From CALRGE01 sp964360635 (GTDB taxonomy: Bacteria > Patescibacteriota > Gracilibacteria > UBA1369 > 2-02-FULL-48-14): DNA of 27,446 nt. Made by a program: the position numbers and the translations under genes. The notes under the pieces were generated by a model. That model worked only from the letters and a program-made list of their open reading frames with translations, was not told the origin of the DNA and made no database searches. Shown here one piece after another: positions 1 to 9,500 of this stretch (positions within the stretch are counted from its first letter, which is position 1; each line of letters opens with the position of its first letter). Where the stretch lies: positions 1-27,446 of the forward strand of contig CAYHXO010000020.1 of the NCBI GenBank assembly GCA_964360635.1, given 5' to 3'.

Positions 1-42
1 TTCTACTCCCGTTAAATTTTACTATTCATACACCAAATTCTT

Positions 43-447
43 TTAACTAACCCGCCTGGGCAGATCTGTAAACTTTTCATCTCTTACAAATGTTTCTACT
101 GCTGATTTGGACATGTTTTTTACAATTTCAGAAAGTTCTGCTTCATTTTCCGGAGTAGCAATTGAAACTACTCGAGCTAATTTATTAATACTTACTTCTC
201 CGTTTACAAGAGCCTCGTGAAGTCTTGGCATCTCTGTGAATCTCTCCTCCAAATTAAGTGCTAAACGAACCTGATCATTAGATAATCCTCCGAACTTCGC
301 CGCGAACTCGAAGATTGAGCTACAGTTCTTCTTCTCGAACAACTTGCGTTTGTGAATCTCTGGCAACAAACCTGTGAACTTTCTCTTCCAATCAAGAGCG
401 TTCTTACCGAAATAAATAGCTTTTTCTAATAGTTCTTTATCGTTCAT
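43..447 (-). CDS. HNH-endonuclease N-domain-like protein lacking the HNH domain
   Basis: Protein of 134 aa. The stretch of Leu-Leu-Pro-Glu-Ile followed by an Arg/Lys-rich turn, a 'Ser-Ile-Phe-Glu-Phe' segment, 'GLS', and then a run of short helices resembles the helical region found N-terminal to HNH in DUF222-type or HNH endonuclease proteins (family knowledge, recalled rather than searched). The protein stops at about residue 134, where such proteins normally continue into the HNH domain, and no HNH Cys/His residues are visible. The ATG at 447 is chosen over the in-frame ATG at 489. A TATAAT box (reverse complement at 472-477) lies between the two, so the longer form would not be transcribed from it. 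No Shine-Dalgarno is present. It could be a naturally short DNA-binding protein or a decayed nuclease; function is unknown. Confidence 0.7.
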   Translation of the reverse strand: MNDKELLEKAIYFGKNALDWKRKFTGLLPEIHKRKLFEKKNCSSIFEFAAKFGGLSNDQVRLALNLEERFTEMPRLHEALVNGEVSINKLARVVSIATPENEAELSEIVKNMSKSAVETFVRDEKFTDLPRRVS

Positions 448-471
448 TTTGGATGGGGTTAAATCGAGAAA

Positions 472-477
472 ATTATA
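472..477 (-). promoter_or_regulatory. -10 box (TATAAT) for the 43-447 gene
   Basis: A perfect TATAAT on the minus strand ends 24 nt upstream of the ATG at 447. The -35 region at 17-nt spacing (CTGCAA) is poor. This box decides the start codon of the gene. Confidence 0.5.
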
Positions 478-587
478 GCAGAAATACATATGTTTTGCAG
501 GTTAAAAACGTCGATTTGGCTGGACAATTAACGAGGTGAGTGTGTGCTCGTAATTCGCGCGTATTTAAGGTGTAATTTCAAATTCCT

Positions 588-616
588 TTGACTTACGGCA
601 CCTCTTCCTGTAGCTT
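588..616 (+). promoter_or_regulatory. Candidate promoter of rplK
   Basis: TTGACT, a 17-nt spacer, then TAGCTT; the -10 match is weak (3 of 6). It would start transcription about 16 nt before the rplK ATG, in line with the short leaders elsewhere in the window. Apart from this I see nothing recognisable in 490-638. Confidence 0.35.
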
Positions 617-638
617 TCATGCGCTTTTAAAAAAATAT

Positions 639-1070
639 ATGGCTCCTGTAAAGAAAATTAAGGCATTGGTAAAGTTGCAGATTGCAGCAGGAAAAGCTAA
701 TCCGGCTCCTCCGGTTGGTACTGCTCTAGGTCCGCACGGTGTTAACATGCAGGATTTCTGTATGAAGTTTAACGAGAAGACAAGAGAAATGGGAGATACA
801 ATTATCCCAGCTATTATTACAATTTACGAAGACAGAAGTTTCTCATTTATAACAAAGAAACCACCGGCAGCTATTCTTATTAAGAAGGCTATCAAGTTGG
901 AAAAAGGTTCAGCGGTTCCACACAAAGATAAGGTTGGAACTATTACGAAAGCACAGTTAGAAGAAATCGCGAAGATAAAGATGGAAGATTTGAACGCGAA
1001 CGACATCGAAGCTGCAATGAAAATTATGGCAGGAACTGCTCGCTCAATGGGAGTAGTAGTACAAGGTTAA
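639..1070 (+). CDS. rplK: 50S ribosomal protein L11
   Basis: Protein of 143 aa, close to the usual 141-142. It builds the GTPase-associated centre of the large subunit with 23S rRNA and the L10/L12 stalk. The N-terminal domain has the conserved proline-rich helix (PAPPVGTALGPHGVN, about residues 20-34), and the C-terminal RNA-binding domain ends in the typical 'GTARSMG' segment. The start is the ATG at 639 (MAPVKKIKAL), which matches the family N-terminus; an in-frame TTG at 588 would add 17 unrelated residues and lies in the candidate -35 box. No Shine-Dalgarno precedes it. The next gene is rplA, 51 nt downstream, the usual L11-L1 order. Confidence 0.97.
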   Translation: MAPVKKIKALVKLQIAAGKANPAPPVGTALGPHGVNMQDFCMKFNEKTREMGDTIIPAIITIYEDRSFSFITKKPPAAILIKKAIKLEKGSAVPHKDKVGTITKAQLEEIAKIKMEDLNANDIEAAMKIMAGTARSMGVVVQG

Positions 1071-1079
1071 TTTTATATC

Positions 1080-1108
1080 GTGGGAGGGCTACGGCCTGTT
1101 TGAACCAC
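1080..1108 (+). promoter_or_regulatory. Hairpin with UACG tetraloop between rplK and rplA
   Basis: In the 51-nt gap a short stem (1086-1089 with 1094-1097) is closed by a C(UACG)G tetraloop. It sits inside an outer GTGG (1080-1083) / CCAC (1105-1108) pairing. It could be an L1-binding or processing element, but I cannot match it to the known L1 mRNA site by eye. Confidence 0.35.
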
Positions 1109-1121
1109 TAACCAAAATAAT

Positions 1122-1820
1122 ATGTCACACGGAAAAAAATATTTAGAAGCCGCTAAGAAAGTTGATGCGACTAAGCTTTATAGTCTTGATGAAGCCGTTA
1201 AATTGGCTTTGGAGACTGCAACAACTAAGTTCGACTCATCTGTTGAAGTTCACATGAACCTTGGAATTGATACAGCGATTGCTGAACAGGCATTAAGATC
1301 TACTGTGGCTCTTCCACATGGAACAGGTAAGAAAGTTCGAGTAATTGCCTTTGTTTCTGAAGATGAAGCAAAAATGGCTAAAGATGCAGGTGCTATCGAG
1401 GCTGGAGCTGAAACTTTGGTGGATAAAATCGCCGGAGGATGGATGGATTTCGACGTTGCGGTGGCTAATCCTGCAATGATGAAGAGCATGGGTAAAATTG
1501 CGAGACAGCTTGGTCAGGCAGGTTTAATGCCAAATCCAAAATCAGGAACAGTTACAACTGATATTAAAGGAACAATAGCTCAAATTATGAAAGGTCAGGT
1601 TGAATTCAGAAATGATAAACAAGGAAACCTGCACAACATCGTTGGAAAAGTTTCATTTGGAGATCAAAAAATTATGGAAAACGTTAAAGCTTACCTTAAA
1701 GCGATCATGGAAAAGAGACCAACAGGTATTAAAGGTGTATTTGTTCGAAGCATTACTTTAACATCAACAATGGGCCCAGGCGTTAAGGTTGAAGTAAACC
1801 CAACTATTTCTGGATTGTAA
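1122..1820 (+). CDS. rplA: 50S ribosomal protein L1
   Basis: Protein of 232 aa, the normal length. It binds helices 76-78 of 23S rRNA to form the L1 stalk that helps deacylated tRNA leave the E site; in many bacteria it also represses translation of its own L11-L1 mRNA. Family features are the N-terminal 'KKYLEAAKKVD', the 'LPHGTGK' loop near residue 65, the 'GLMPNPKSGTVT' segment near residues 140-151 and the C-terminal 'GPGVKVE'. It is the second gene of the L11-L1 pair and is followed at once by a Rho-independent terminator. No Shine-Dalgarno precedes the ATG. Confidence 0.97.
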   Translation: MSHGKKYLEAAKKVDATKLYSLDEAVKLALETATTKFDSSVEVHMNLGIDTAIAEQALRSTVALPHGTGKKVRVIAFVSEDEAKMAKDAGAIEAGAETLVDKIAGGWMDFDVAVANPAMMKSMGKIARQLGQAGLMPNPKSGTVTTDIKGTIAQIMKGQVEFRNDKQGNLHNIVGKVSFGDQKIMENVKAYLKAIMEKRPTGIKGVFVRSITLTSTMGPGVKVEVNPTISGL

Positions 1821-1833
1821 TTAGAAATTTATT

Positions 1834-1860
1834 AAGAGCCTCTTTACGGGGCTCTTTCTG
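1834..1860 (+). terminator. Rho-independent terminator after rplA
   Basis: AAGAGCC (1834-1840) pairs with GGCTCTT (1850-1856), a 7-bp stem with a 9-nt loop, followed by a short T-rich stretch. It ends the rplK-rplA unit 14 nt after the rplA stop. Confidence 0.8.
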
Positions 1861-1877
1861 TATGATTAAGTTGTAAC

Positions 1878-2327
1878 ATGAAAGTAAAAATCAAAAGAGT
1901 CGATTCCACCCTTCCCCTTCCTGTTTATGAAACGATGGGAAGTGTTGGTTTTGATTTGATTGCACGTGAAAGCTCGATTGTTGCGGTTGGAAGTATTGAA
2001 TTGATTCCGGCGAATATTATTGTAGAAGTTCCGGTGGGATACATGTTGGTTGTGGCATCGCGTTCGAGTACACCAAGAAAAAAAGGACTAACTCAGCCAC
2101 ACGGATTCGGAATAATTGATCACGATTACTGCGGACCGAATGATGAAGTTAAGATTCAGGTTTATAATTTTACTGGTGCGGCAGTTGAGATAGCGAGAGG
2201 TGAAAAAATCGCACAAGGAGTTTTTGTGAGAATCGACAAATTTGAGTGGGAAGAAGTTGAGGAGATTCGTGAGAAGTCTAGGGGTGGCTTTGGATCTACA
2301 GATCTTCCATTTCAAGAAAGTAAGTAG
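1878..2327 (+). CDS. dut: dUTP pyrophosphatase (trimeric dUTPase family)
   Basis: Protein of 149 aa. It hydrolyses dUTP to dUMP and pyrophosphate, keeping uracil out of DNA and feeding dTMP synthesis. The five motifs are visible: motif 1 GSVGFDLIAR (21-30), motif 2 ASRSSTPRKKG (60-70), motif 3 GIIDHDYCG (78-86) with the catalytic Asp at 81 or 83, motif 4 GEKIAQGVF (108-116), and motif 5 GGFGST (136-141). Motifs 1 and 2 differ slightly from the textbook forms. The start is 57 nt after rplA, beyond the terminator, with a TATGAT hexamer at 1861-1866 but no good -35. Its 3' end overlaps the convergent gene at 2296-2838 by 32 nt. A dTMP kinase lies just downstream. Confidence 0.9.
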   Translation: MKVKIKRVDSTLPLPVYETMGSVGFDLIARESSIVAVGSIELIPANIIVEVPVGYMLVVASRSSTPRKKGLTQPHGFGIIDHDYCGPNDEVKIQVYNFTGAAVEIARGEKIAQGVFVRIDKFEWEEVEEIREKSRGGFGSTDLPFQESK

Positions 2328-2838
2328 GTTCCATATCTTTCTCAATTATATCGACAAGCTCATCGATACTATTTGTGCGAATAATTTTATTTAGAGTTTC
2401 TTTTTCTGTATTTGAATCAGGATCAAGCTTGAAAATTTTCATTTGAACATTATATCTAAAATTACCGTCGATGTTTTTTTCTGCCGGCAATGAAAGTCCG
2501 TAGCCAAATGTTTGATGTGAAGAACGTAAAACTGTGTATGGTATCCCATCATCTGTTATCATACCGTAGCCCATGAAATAAATATCTCCCTCTCTTAGAA
2601 TCTCCAGAACTTTATAAATATCTTCAGTGAAACGTGCTTCCTGTTGAGTTAAAGTGAGCTTTGATTCTTGCTGTGGTTCTATGATCTTTTTTACCTCTTC
2701 TGCAGTATCAGCTGAAGTGTCGTTAATGGCCGTATCAATAATTTCTGGCTTTGGCTCTTCTTTATCAGGCAACTTATTACATGTTCCCATCGTTGCGAGA
2801 ATCACTACCCCAATTTTTGTTAATCCTTTATAATCCAT
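2296..2838 (-). CDS. Hypothetical protein, possible lipoprotein
   Basis: Protein of 180 aa with no family I recognise. The N-terminus has a Lys-containing start, a short hydrophobic run (about residues 9-17) and Cys20, which could be a lipoprotein signal, although the residues before Cys20 (Met-Gly-Thr) are not a canonical lipobox. Residues about 25-60 are acidic and Pro/Thr/Glu-rich, typical of a linker, and a soluble domain with several Tyr and Gly follows. It has a strong promoter of its own (2856-2884). The last 32 nt are antisense to the end of dut. Confidence 0.7.
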   Translation of the reverse strand: MDYKGLTKIGVVILATMGTCNKLPDKEEPKPEIIDTAINDTSADTAEEVKKIIEPQQESKLTLTQQEARFTEDIYKVLEILREGDIYFMGYGMITDDGIPYTVLRSSHQTFGYGLSLPAEKNIDGNFRYNVQMKIFKLDPDSNTEKETLNKIIRTNSIDELVDIIEKDMEPTYFLEMEDL

Positions 2839-2855
2839 ATGTTTTTGTGAGAGAT

Positions 2856-2884
2856 CTTATACCGTAATAAACCGAACTAGTCAA
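2856..2884 (-). promoter_or_regulatory. Promoter of the 2296-2838 gene
   Basis: Read on the minus strand: TTGACT (2879-2884), a 17-nt spacer, TATAAG (2856-2861). The -10 ends 17 nt before the ATG, giving a leader of about 10 nt. The -35 box overlaps the first base of the divergent dTMP kinase start codon. Confidence 0.65.
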
Positions 2885-3471
2885 TGCTCATTACCCTGTA
2901 CGGCATAAATAATATTGGAAAGAGTACACAAGCCAAAAAACTGGTGGAGCGCCTTGAAAGTGAGGGTAAGACCGTGAAATATATTAAGTATCCTGTCTAT
3001 GAAATCGAGCCGACCGGAAGGTTTTTAAATGACTTTTTACGTGGTGGAGGTACCGAACAGGCGGCAAAAGCCGCTAGCGAGGAAGAATTGCAGATGTGGT
3101 TTACATTAAATCGATATCAATTTGAGCCGACTTTGAAGAAATGGTTGGCAGATGGAGTGATTGTGATTGCTGAAGATTATACCGGAACAGGTTTGGCTTG
3201 GGGCACTGCAAAGGGTGCAAGTTTAGATTGGCTTGAAGGGTTGAACAAATATCTTGTTCGTGAAGATTTGGCAATTTTACTCGATGGCGAGAGGTTTAAA
3301 GAGGCAGTTGAAGAGGGTCATGTTCACGAAACAAATGAAGACTTTATGCGGAAATCGAGAGAACTGCATTTGATGCTCGGCGAAAAATACGGCTGGAAAA
3401 AGGTTCAAGTTTCCGGTGGGATTGAGGAGACTGCTGAGAGGGTGTGGGATCAAGTTAAATTTCTCGTGTAG
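2884..3471 (+). CDS. tmk: dTMP kinase (thymidylate kinase)
   Basis: Protein of 195 aa that phosphorylates dTMP to dTDP using ATP; with dut upstream it covers two steps toward dTTP. The P-loop is GINNIGKST (7-15) and is followed by the usual 'QAKKL' helix. The canonical Asp-Arg-Tyr (DRY) region is replaced by EDYTGTGLAWG (about residues 99-109), a form I associate with divergent TMP kinases. The start has no Shine-Dalgarno and begins only 45 nt from the divergent gene. The last 22 nt overlap the end of the convergent vWA gene. The deoxynucleoside-kinase superfamily is clear; dTMP specificity is probable. Confidence 0.85.
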   Translation: MLITLYGINNIGKSTQAKKLVERLESEGKTVKYIKYPVYEIEPTGRFLNDFLRGGGTEQAAKAASEEELQMWFTLNRYQFEPTLKKWLADGVIVIAEDYTGTGLAWGTAKGASLDWLEGLNKYLVREDLAILLDGERFKEAVEEGHVHETNEDFMRKSRELHLMLGEKYGWKKVQVSGGIEETAERVWDQVKFLV

Positions 3472-6400
3472 TTTTCAATGTCGTAATCAAATTTATCCAT
3501 AGATTGATCAACGAGTTCTTCAAAGTTGCCGGCTACTGTTGTATTTTCATCTCCAAATATTTTAGCTAGAGCATCTTTTTCAGATTTGCCTCCCAATAGT
3601 GTTGCAGATTTCATGTGATGGCCGAAACCGGTCGCTTCATCGCTTAACTCCAAAAACTGTTTTATTCGCTCTGTGTTTCCACAGGTATCATCACCATCCC
3701 CCATCAGATAAAAGGCGGAAACATAATCGGGAAATTGGTATTTTTCTTCATTCAAATCTTCTGCCGCACTTTTGACTGCATCAAGCATATTTGTACCTCC
3801 TGCCGTTTGAACCTTTGTCATCAGTCTGTATTTTATAGTTGATTCGTTTCCGTCTGGAAATTTGTATCTTTTTGGCGAGTCATAATCTTGATTAAAACCT
3901 TTAATTTGAGAAACCGTATCTGAGAAAATATCTATTGAAGATTTGATGTAACCAAATTCCTCGCCTATTCTTGCAAAAAGTTCATTGTAAAAAATTAGCA
4001 TTTTTCTTGCGCTCTGTAATTTTGGCCCACCCATCGAACCGCTCACATCTACTGTGATTTTTGCGATAAATTTTGGTTTAACAGTTGGTCGAATAACTCT
4101 AGGGTTTCTAATTGTACCAAAGATCAAATTTCGAGGTTTAAAAACTGAATGTCTATCAAAAGCACCGGAGCGAGTTAATGAATCCTCGTCAAAATCGGGC
4201 TCTTCAACTCGAGGGAGTTTTTCCGCAAAATACTTAAACCATTTATCAACCAAAGGCATAATTTCCTCCTTAATTGCTTCATATTCGTCGTGCAGGCGTG
4301 CTTCATTTTCAATCTGTTTCATTAATTTATCTAATTTATTCAAGTCACCTTCTTCGAGAATTTTTTCCATTTCTTTTTTTCTTTCTTCATCTATGAAACC
4401 ATCATCAGCGAGTTCATCAAGTTTTTCTTGGAGTTCTTCGATTTTTCCATCTTCACGAGCTTCTAATTCTTTTTCTAGCTCTTCTTTCATGTCATCAAGT
4501 AAATCAGCCTCTTTAATTTTTTCTTCCATTTTTTTCATATCTTTGAAATCTTTCATCTCCTTCATTTCTTTTTTGAGGTCAGATTTTTTTTGCTCCATTT
4601 TATCTAAAGTTTCTTGAGCTTCTGACATTTCTTGAGAAGACTCATCCATTTCTTGATCTGAAGCCTCGCCCGGTTCGGCATCTTTAAAATCTTCCATTTT
4701 CTCTTGAACACTATCTTCAACCTCATCTTGAACTTCATTTTTATCTAGGCCGCCGTCGTCGGCTTTTTCAGTTGGTGTACTTTTTTCGCCCTTTTCACCT
4801 TTTTCACCCTCCTCTTTCTTTTTATCTTGTGGTTTTGGAGCCGGAGTTGCATCAACCCTTCTCCATGTGGTTCCATCGTAAATTTCAGCCCAGGCGTGAC
4901 CTGTCGTGTTATCAATTACAGCTTTACCATTTTTTGCACTGTCAATTTTGTGACCGATAACTAGTCGAGCTGGAATTGCGGCTTTTCTGAGCATCGCAAT
5001 AAAGAGCGTGTTTGAGGAATAACATTCCAAATATTCTGAGGCATCTAGGTTTTGAATGTAATTCCCGCCAGTAGATTCTGACCGAAGTTTATATTGAAGA
5101 GCATGCGCAGCATTCAAATCTCCACCACCAGGATAATAATGTTTTTTATGAATGTAGTCTCTGGTCTGAATTGCTTTCTCAAGTGCGTTTCCTTTTAGTG
5201 AGGAAATTTTTGCTTCGGTTTCTGACGAAAGTGAGCCGGAATATAAATTCTGCAAATCTTCTGAAATCGGTTTTCTTGATAATGGTGGCTGCTCTTTTAA
5301 AAACTCGACTGAGAAAGTGCATGGACCGTTCATTTCAGCATAAAAACAACCAGTTTGGTCTCTTAAGATTTTTGGTTTTGAGCCTGTAAATTTCAAGCTG
5401 GAAATATCAAGCGCGTAACCTGCCGGAATTGGAATTGACTCGGTTCCACCCGGGCTATTTCTTGAAATTTTTTGCCTTTCATCGCCTTTTAAAACCGTAG
5501 AATATTCGCTTACTACTTTCTTTTTACTCCAGGTTTTTTTGTTTTGATCATAGTAACTCTTTCTACCAGAACAATAATCTCCAGCCATAGGTTTTTTGCT
5601 CTTCCCGGCTGCTTCAATTTCAAAAATTGGAGCATTTTTCATTTTTTCGCCGCCACCTTCTGATCCACCTGGAGGTGGTGGAGGCGTTTGATATTCATCT
5701 TTATCTTCAAATGGAATTGGAGAATTATCATTACCGGGAGGCTCAATTTCTCCTTCGTATTTTTTAAGTTCCTCCTCAAGTTCCTGCATACTTTCACTCT
5801 GCTCATTTTGTGTTTTTTCAATTTGAGGCATTTGTTCGCGAATGAAATCCCCCAATTCTTTGTAAGAATTTTCTGAGCCGTTTTGTACAAATTCGCTATA
5901 TGTTGATTTAAGTTTTTCAAAAATCTTTGCTTCGTCTTCAGAGAGATCTGCAATCACTTCATCAACATTTTCTATCAAGTTCAAATCTTCTGCCGTCCAG
6001 TTTAATTTCAAAGCTTCCATTACCCTTTGAATACTATCAAGTTCTCTGAAATTTTTGATAGTACGACGGGCTTCCATCTTCATTGAAGATTCCATTTGTC
6101 TGCGACCGGTTGAGCCATACGCATCGAGTAATTTTTTTCTAATTCGGCTTTTTATAAGTCCGTCATACAGACTTTGCACAAGTTCAACATCTTCAGTTCT
6201 ACCTTTCATGTTTGAAACAAATTCAGCAAATCGTCGGTAGTCATAATTGCTGACCATACCTGAAATATCTCGAATTCTATCGCTGATTGATTCCATTCCT
6301 TCTGTCTCGAGCTCTGAGGAATCGTACAATATTGCATCCGGTCTCAGATCTTCCGAAACTTCAGCGGGTTCAAGTTCACCTGAAAGTAATCCGGATAATT

Positions 6401-6557
6401 TCTCTGCACGCTGTGCGCCATCTTTTTTATAATGAAGAGCCCATTTATCACTCGGTAAAACTTTTAAACCTGCCGAAGAAGCCTGATTTGCCAAGAAAAG
6501 TTTCTCTTTGAGGTTTTTTCTTTTGCTTTGCGATTCCGGAGATTCATTTAGTGGCAT
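3450..6557 (-). CDS. Transglutaminase-like/vWA fusion protein
   Basis: Cytoplasmic protein of 1035 aa with no signal peptide or membrane segment. Residues about 1-280 are mainly helical. Residues about 280-310 are a Pro/Gly linker. Residues about 450-580 form a transglutaminase-like (TGL) protease fold with the likely triad Cys512, His554, Asp569. Residues about 580-760 are a highly charged Glu/Lys/Met coiled coil starting with Gly-Glu-Lys repeats. Residues about 830-1020 form a vWA domain with a complete MIDAS: DVSGS at 837-841, Thr922, Asp954. vWA proteins next to MoxR-type AAA+ genes usually act as partners of the ATPase in assembly or activation of client proteins; the TGL fold adds a possible peptidase or amide-forming activity. 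The MoxR gene is 35 nt upstream, so the two are probably cotranscribed. The 3' end overlaps tmk by 22 nt. Confidence 0.9.
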   Translation of the reverse strand: MPLNESPESQSKRKNLKEKLFLANQASSAGLKVLPSDKWALHYKKDGAQRAEKLSGLLSGELEPAEVSEDLRPDAILYDSSELETEGMESISDRIRDISGMVSNYDYRRFAEFVSNMKGRTEDVELVQSLYDGLIKSRIRKKLLDAYGSTGRRQMESSMKMEARRTIKNFRELDSIQRVMEALKLNWTAEDLNLIENVDEVIADLSEDEAKIFEKLKSTYSEFVQNGSENSYKELGDFIREQMPQIEKTQNEQSESMQELEEELKKYEGEIEPPGNDNSPIPFEDKDEYQTPPPPPGGSEGGGEKMKNAPIFEIEAAGKSKKPMAGDYCSGRKSYYDQNKKTWSKKKVVSEYSTVLKGDERQKISRNSPGGTESIPIPAGYALDISSLKFTGSKPKILRDQTGCFYAEMNGPCTFSVEFLKEQPPLSRKPISEDLQNLYSGSLSSETEAKISSLKGNALEKAIQTRDYIHKKHYYPGGGDLNAAHALQYKLRSESTGGNYIQNLDASEYLECYSSNTLFIAMLRKAAIPARLVIGHKIDSAKNGKAVIDNTTGHAWAEIYDGTTWRRVDATPAPKPQDKKKEEGEKGEKGEKSTPTEKADDGGLDKNEVQDEVEDSVQEKMEDFKDAEPGEASDQEMDESSQEMSEAQETLDKMEQKKSDLKKEMKEMKDFKDMKKMEEKIKEADLLDDMKEELEKELEAREDGKIEELQEKLDELADDGFIDEERKKEMEKILEEGDLNKLDKLMKQIENEARLHDEYEAIKEEIMPLVDKWFKYFAEKLPRVEEPDFDEDSLTRSGAFDRHSVFKPRNLIFGTIRNPRVIRPTVKPKFIAKITVDVSGSMGGPKLQSARKMLIFYNELFARIGEEFGYIKSSIDIFSDTVSQIKGFNQDYDSPKRYKFPDGNESTIKYRLMTKVQTAGGTNMLDAVKSAAEDLNEEKYQFPDYVSAFYLMGDGDDTCGNTERIKQFLELSDEATGFGHHMKSATLLGGKSEKDALAKIFGDENTTVAGNFEELVDQSMDKFDYDIENYTRNLT

Positions 6558-6592
6558 AAGGAAGTTTTATATTTTGCTGCAATCGTGCAGTT

Positions 6593-9500
6593 TTAAGCCG
6601 CTAATCTTTTTTGTGAGGTCCAGGTTCGCATTGCTGATTTAATTTTTTCTCGTTCTTCCTGTTTATCAATGTGAGTCAAAAAGAATCTTTCAATCAATGT
6701 TCTGGCAAGTTCATCTGGTGATTTATTTGCCTTTTCTGCAGGTTTCATTTCATTCAAGAAATATGAACATCGGCGCATTTCACGCAATGTTATAGGTTGA
6801 GAAACCGGTAGAGCATTAACTGAACCACGAGTTTTTTCAAAGTTCTTTATAAATTCTTCACGAAGTTTATTTGAAAACTGTACAAGTGCCAAAATTGTCT
6901 CTAGGTCGAATTTTTCTTGAACATTTAAATTTCTGGCACCATTTTTAATACCGTTAACGTGCTTGTCCCAAATCTTAACAAATTCATTATTATTCAAACT
7001 TCCTTCCAAAGTTTCATCAACAAAAGAATCCACATTTCGAGCAATTTTTAGAGCCTCAGAAGCTGAATATGGAGCGTTTGGATTTGTATCTCCTGCTTCT
7101 TTTTCTCTATGAAGAGGTGGATATTTTATTGGTAAAGTAACCATTCTACTTCTAGTTGCCATTTGTGGGTCAAACGTTCCCGGATAACCAGCATTCATTG
7201 ACGATGCAAATAGAACCGTTGGCTCAGCTTTCACAACTTTTCCTGAACTGGTTTTCAAAGTCAGACTTCGTTTTTCGTCAAGAAGCGCGTGTAAGAATAT
7301 TTGCGCTTGTTCAGGCATGGCATTGAACTCATTGAAATACATGATTGCGCCTGGAGTCGTGATTGCATTCATAACGACTGAAGGCACTTTTAAAGTTCTT
7401 GATGCTCCACCTTCCGCTTCAATTACGATATCTTCAGAAAGTTCAAACTCTGTAGTCCATTTTGAACAATCGAAGGCGAAATATGGGCGATTTGTTCTAT
7501 TTGCGAAAATTTTCATTAATACGTCTTTACCTGTTCCTGCATGCCCGACTAGATTCAAAATACCTTCTTGATTTCGGAGTTGCATTTTGAAGTCATCAGA
7601 CATTTCCTCCAGCATCTTTTCATCTTCCGGAGCAATAACCCAGTGATTAGACCAAGCAGGCACGGCACCTTTGCCATTTTCGTGTTCAGGATCATTTGCG
7701 TTACTTATTCTTTCAATCTGCTTCAAAAGAAAAATCATATTTTCGGCACAGAATGCTGCGTATTCTTCGAGTTTTGCCTGTCGATCTTCTTTAGAACACT
7801 CACGAATTGCTTTTGATTTCTCCTCAAATCCTTTTCTTAGTGCAGAGTGATTTCCTTTGCTCCAATCAGAGTAAAGTTTTCTGAATTTTTTGTAGTCTTC
7901 TTGTTTTAAGTATGAAGCCGGAATTTCTTTTCCACGATAATTTGAAATTCCATATCTCAAATCATCTTCCTTACCTTCCCCCTGCCAAAGTCTGACTGTT
8001 TTACTTTTACCATCGGCACCTTTAATAACGAGGCCGATATCACCTTGTATTTTATCAGCTGATATTCCGGGACCTTTTGATTTATCATCGCCCATAAATA
8101 CAACATCAACACTTCTTCTTCCTTTTTCTTTAATTCGAGCTTCCCACTTTGGAAATTCGCTGTTCCCAAATTTCACCATCGACTGACCTGTTTCAGAAAT
8201 AAGTTCATAAGCACCTCGCTCTATTGCAGAGTAAATATTTGAAATAGCAACTTTTAAATCTCTTTCAAGTTCTTTTGCTTTTTCAGGATCATTTGATTTT
8301 AATAGTTCAATTTCTTGTTCTATCATCTTTTTAGCTTCACTTTTTGAAATTTGTGCCTCGGCCTCTGTTCGAGTTTTGAATTTTCTTGCATTCATTCTTT
8401 CATAAAAAGATTCAATTTCATGTTTTCCAAGCTCGAAGGCTTCAGTGTGTTTTTGTGCCGCGTGGCTCCTTACCTCTTGATATTCTTCTTTGAATTTTTT
8501 TTCATATTGATCTGCGAGGCTGCTAATTCTTCCCCTTGCCTCATTTATACTTTTACCAAGATCAACATTATGACAATCATGAGCAAGAAGACTAAGTTTG
8601 GTTTTTAAGGCAGGCAAATCATATTCCAGCCAATCTTCAAATTCACGTTTTTTTGTCATTCCTTTCAAACACTCTTCGGTACTTTTAACAATTTCATTAA
8701 CCTCATTTTTTACAGAGGCAGCATGTTCAGTTAAAAAATCATCTAACATTGATTGAACTGTATCTCTAATATCCTCAATTTCTTGTCTACGACTCTCATC
8801 AGCATGAGCTTCAATTGGGGCGATTTTCTTAAGATCTGATTGAGCGCTTTGAATCAATCTAAGCGTTAATCCACCCTCGAGTTTATTTCTAACGGTATCA
8901 ATAACCTGATCAATTTCAGTATTTGCAAGTTCCGCTTCTCTTTCTTTAATTTTTGACTCGACTTCGCTTTTAATGAATTCAATTTCCTGATTAGAAAGAG
9001 ACTTTCTCAATTTCGTATCAAGTTTCAATAATCCTGATCTAATTTTCTCTAAATCTTTAATATTTTTAGCACTAACAATCTTTGGCAACATCTCAGCTTC
9101 ACATTTATTTTTGATAGGGAGCACATGATCAAATTTTACTGTTGATTGTTCAACTTTTTCTTCAGTTTGACCGCCTTCATCCTCAAAAACATCAGCTAAA
9201 TCAATATCAGCCGCTCTTTTTTTCTTTATTGCCTCGCCAACTTCCGCAAAATTTGCTTCAAGAATTACTAAATTACCATTTTTAAAACCTCTAATTCGCC
9301 CGTCTTTATCAAATCTAGCGTTAGTGATTTCTTTAATGGTTTTAACTTCATTTAGAGTGTCTTTTTCTAAAATCTTAAATCCGTTAGGCTTAACATTAAA
9401 AATGAAAAAATTCCCACTAGGATCAAGTTGAAGTCCTTCAATACTTGGGTATGGACTTTTAAATGGAGTAGCATGGCTATGCATTGGCTCAGAACTTGTA

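Noticed and set aside
4054..4617. Open frame of 187 codons on the plus strand, Ser/Phe-rich
   Set aside because: It is antisense to the Glu/Lys-rich coiled coil and vWA domain of the minus-strand gene; the Ser richness simply mirrors GAA/GAT/AAA codons.
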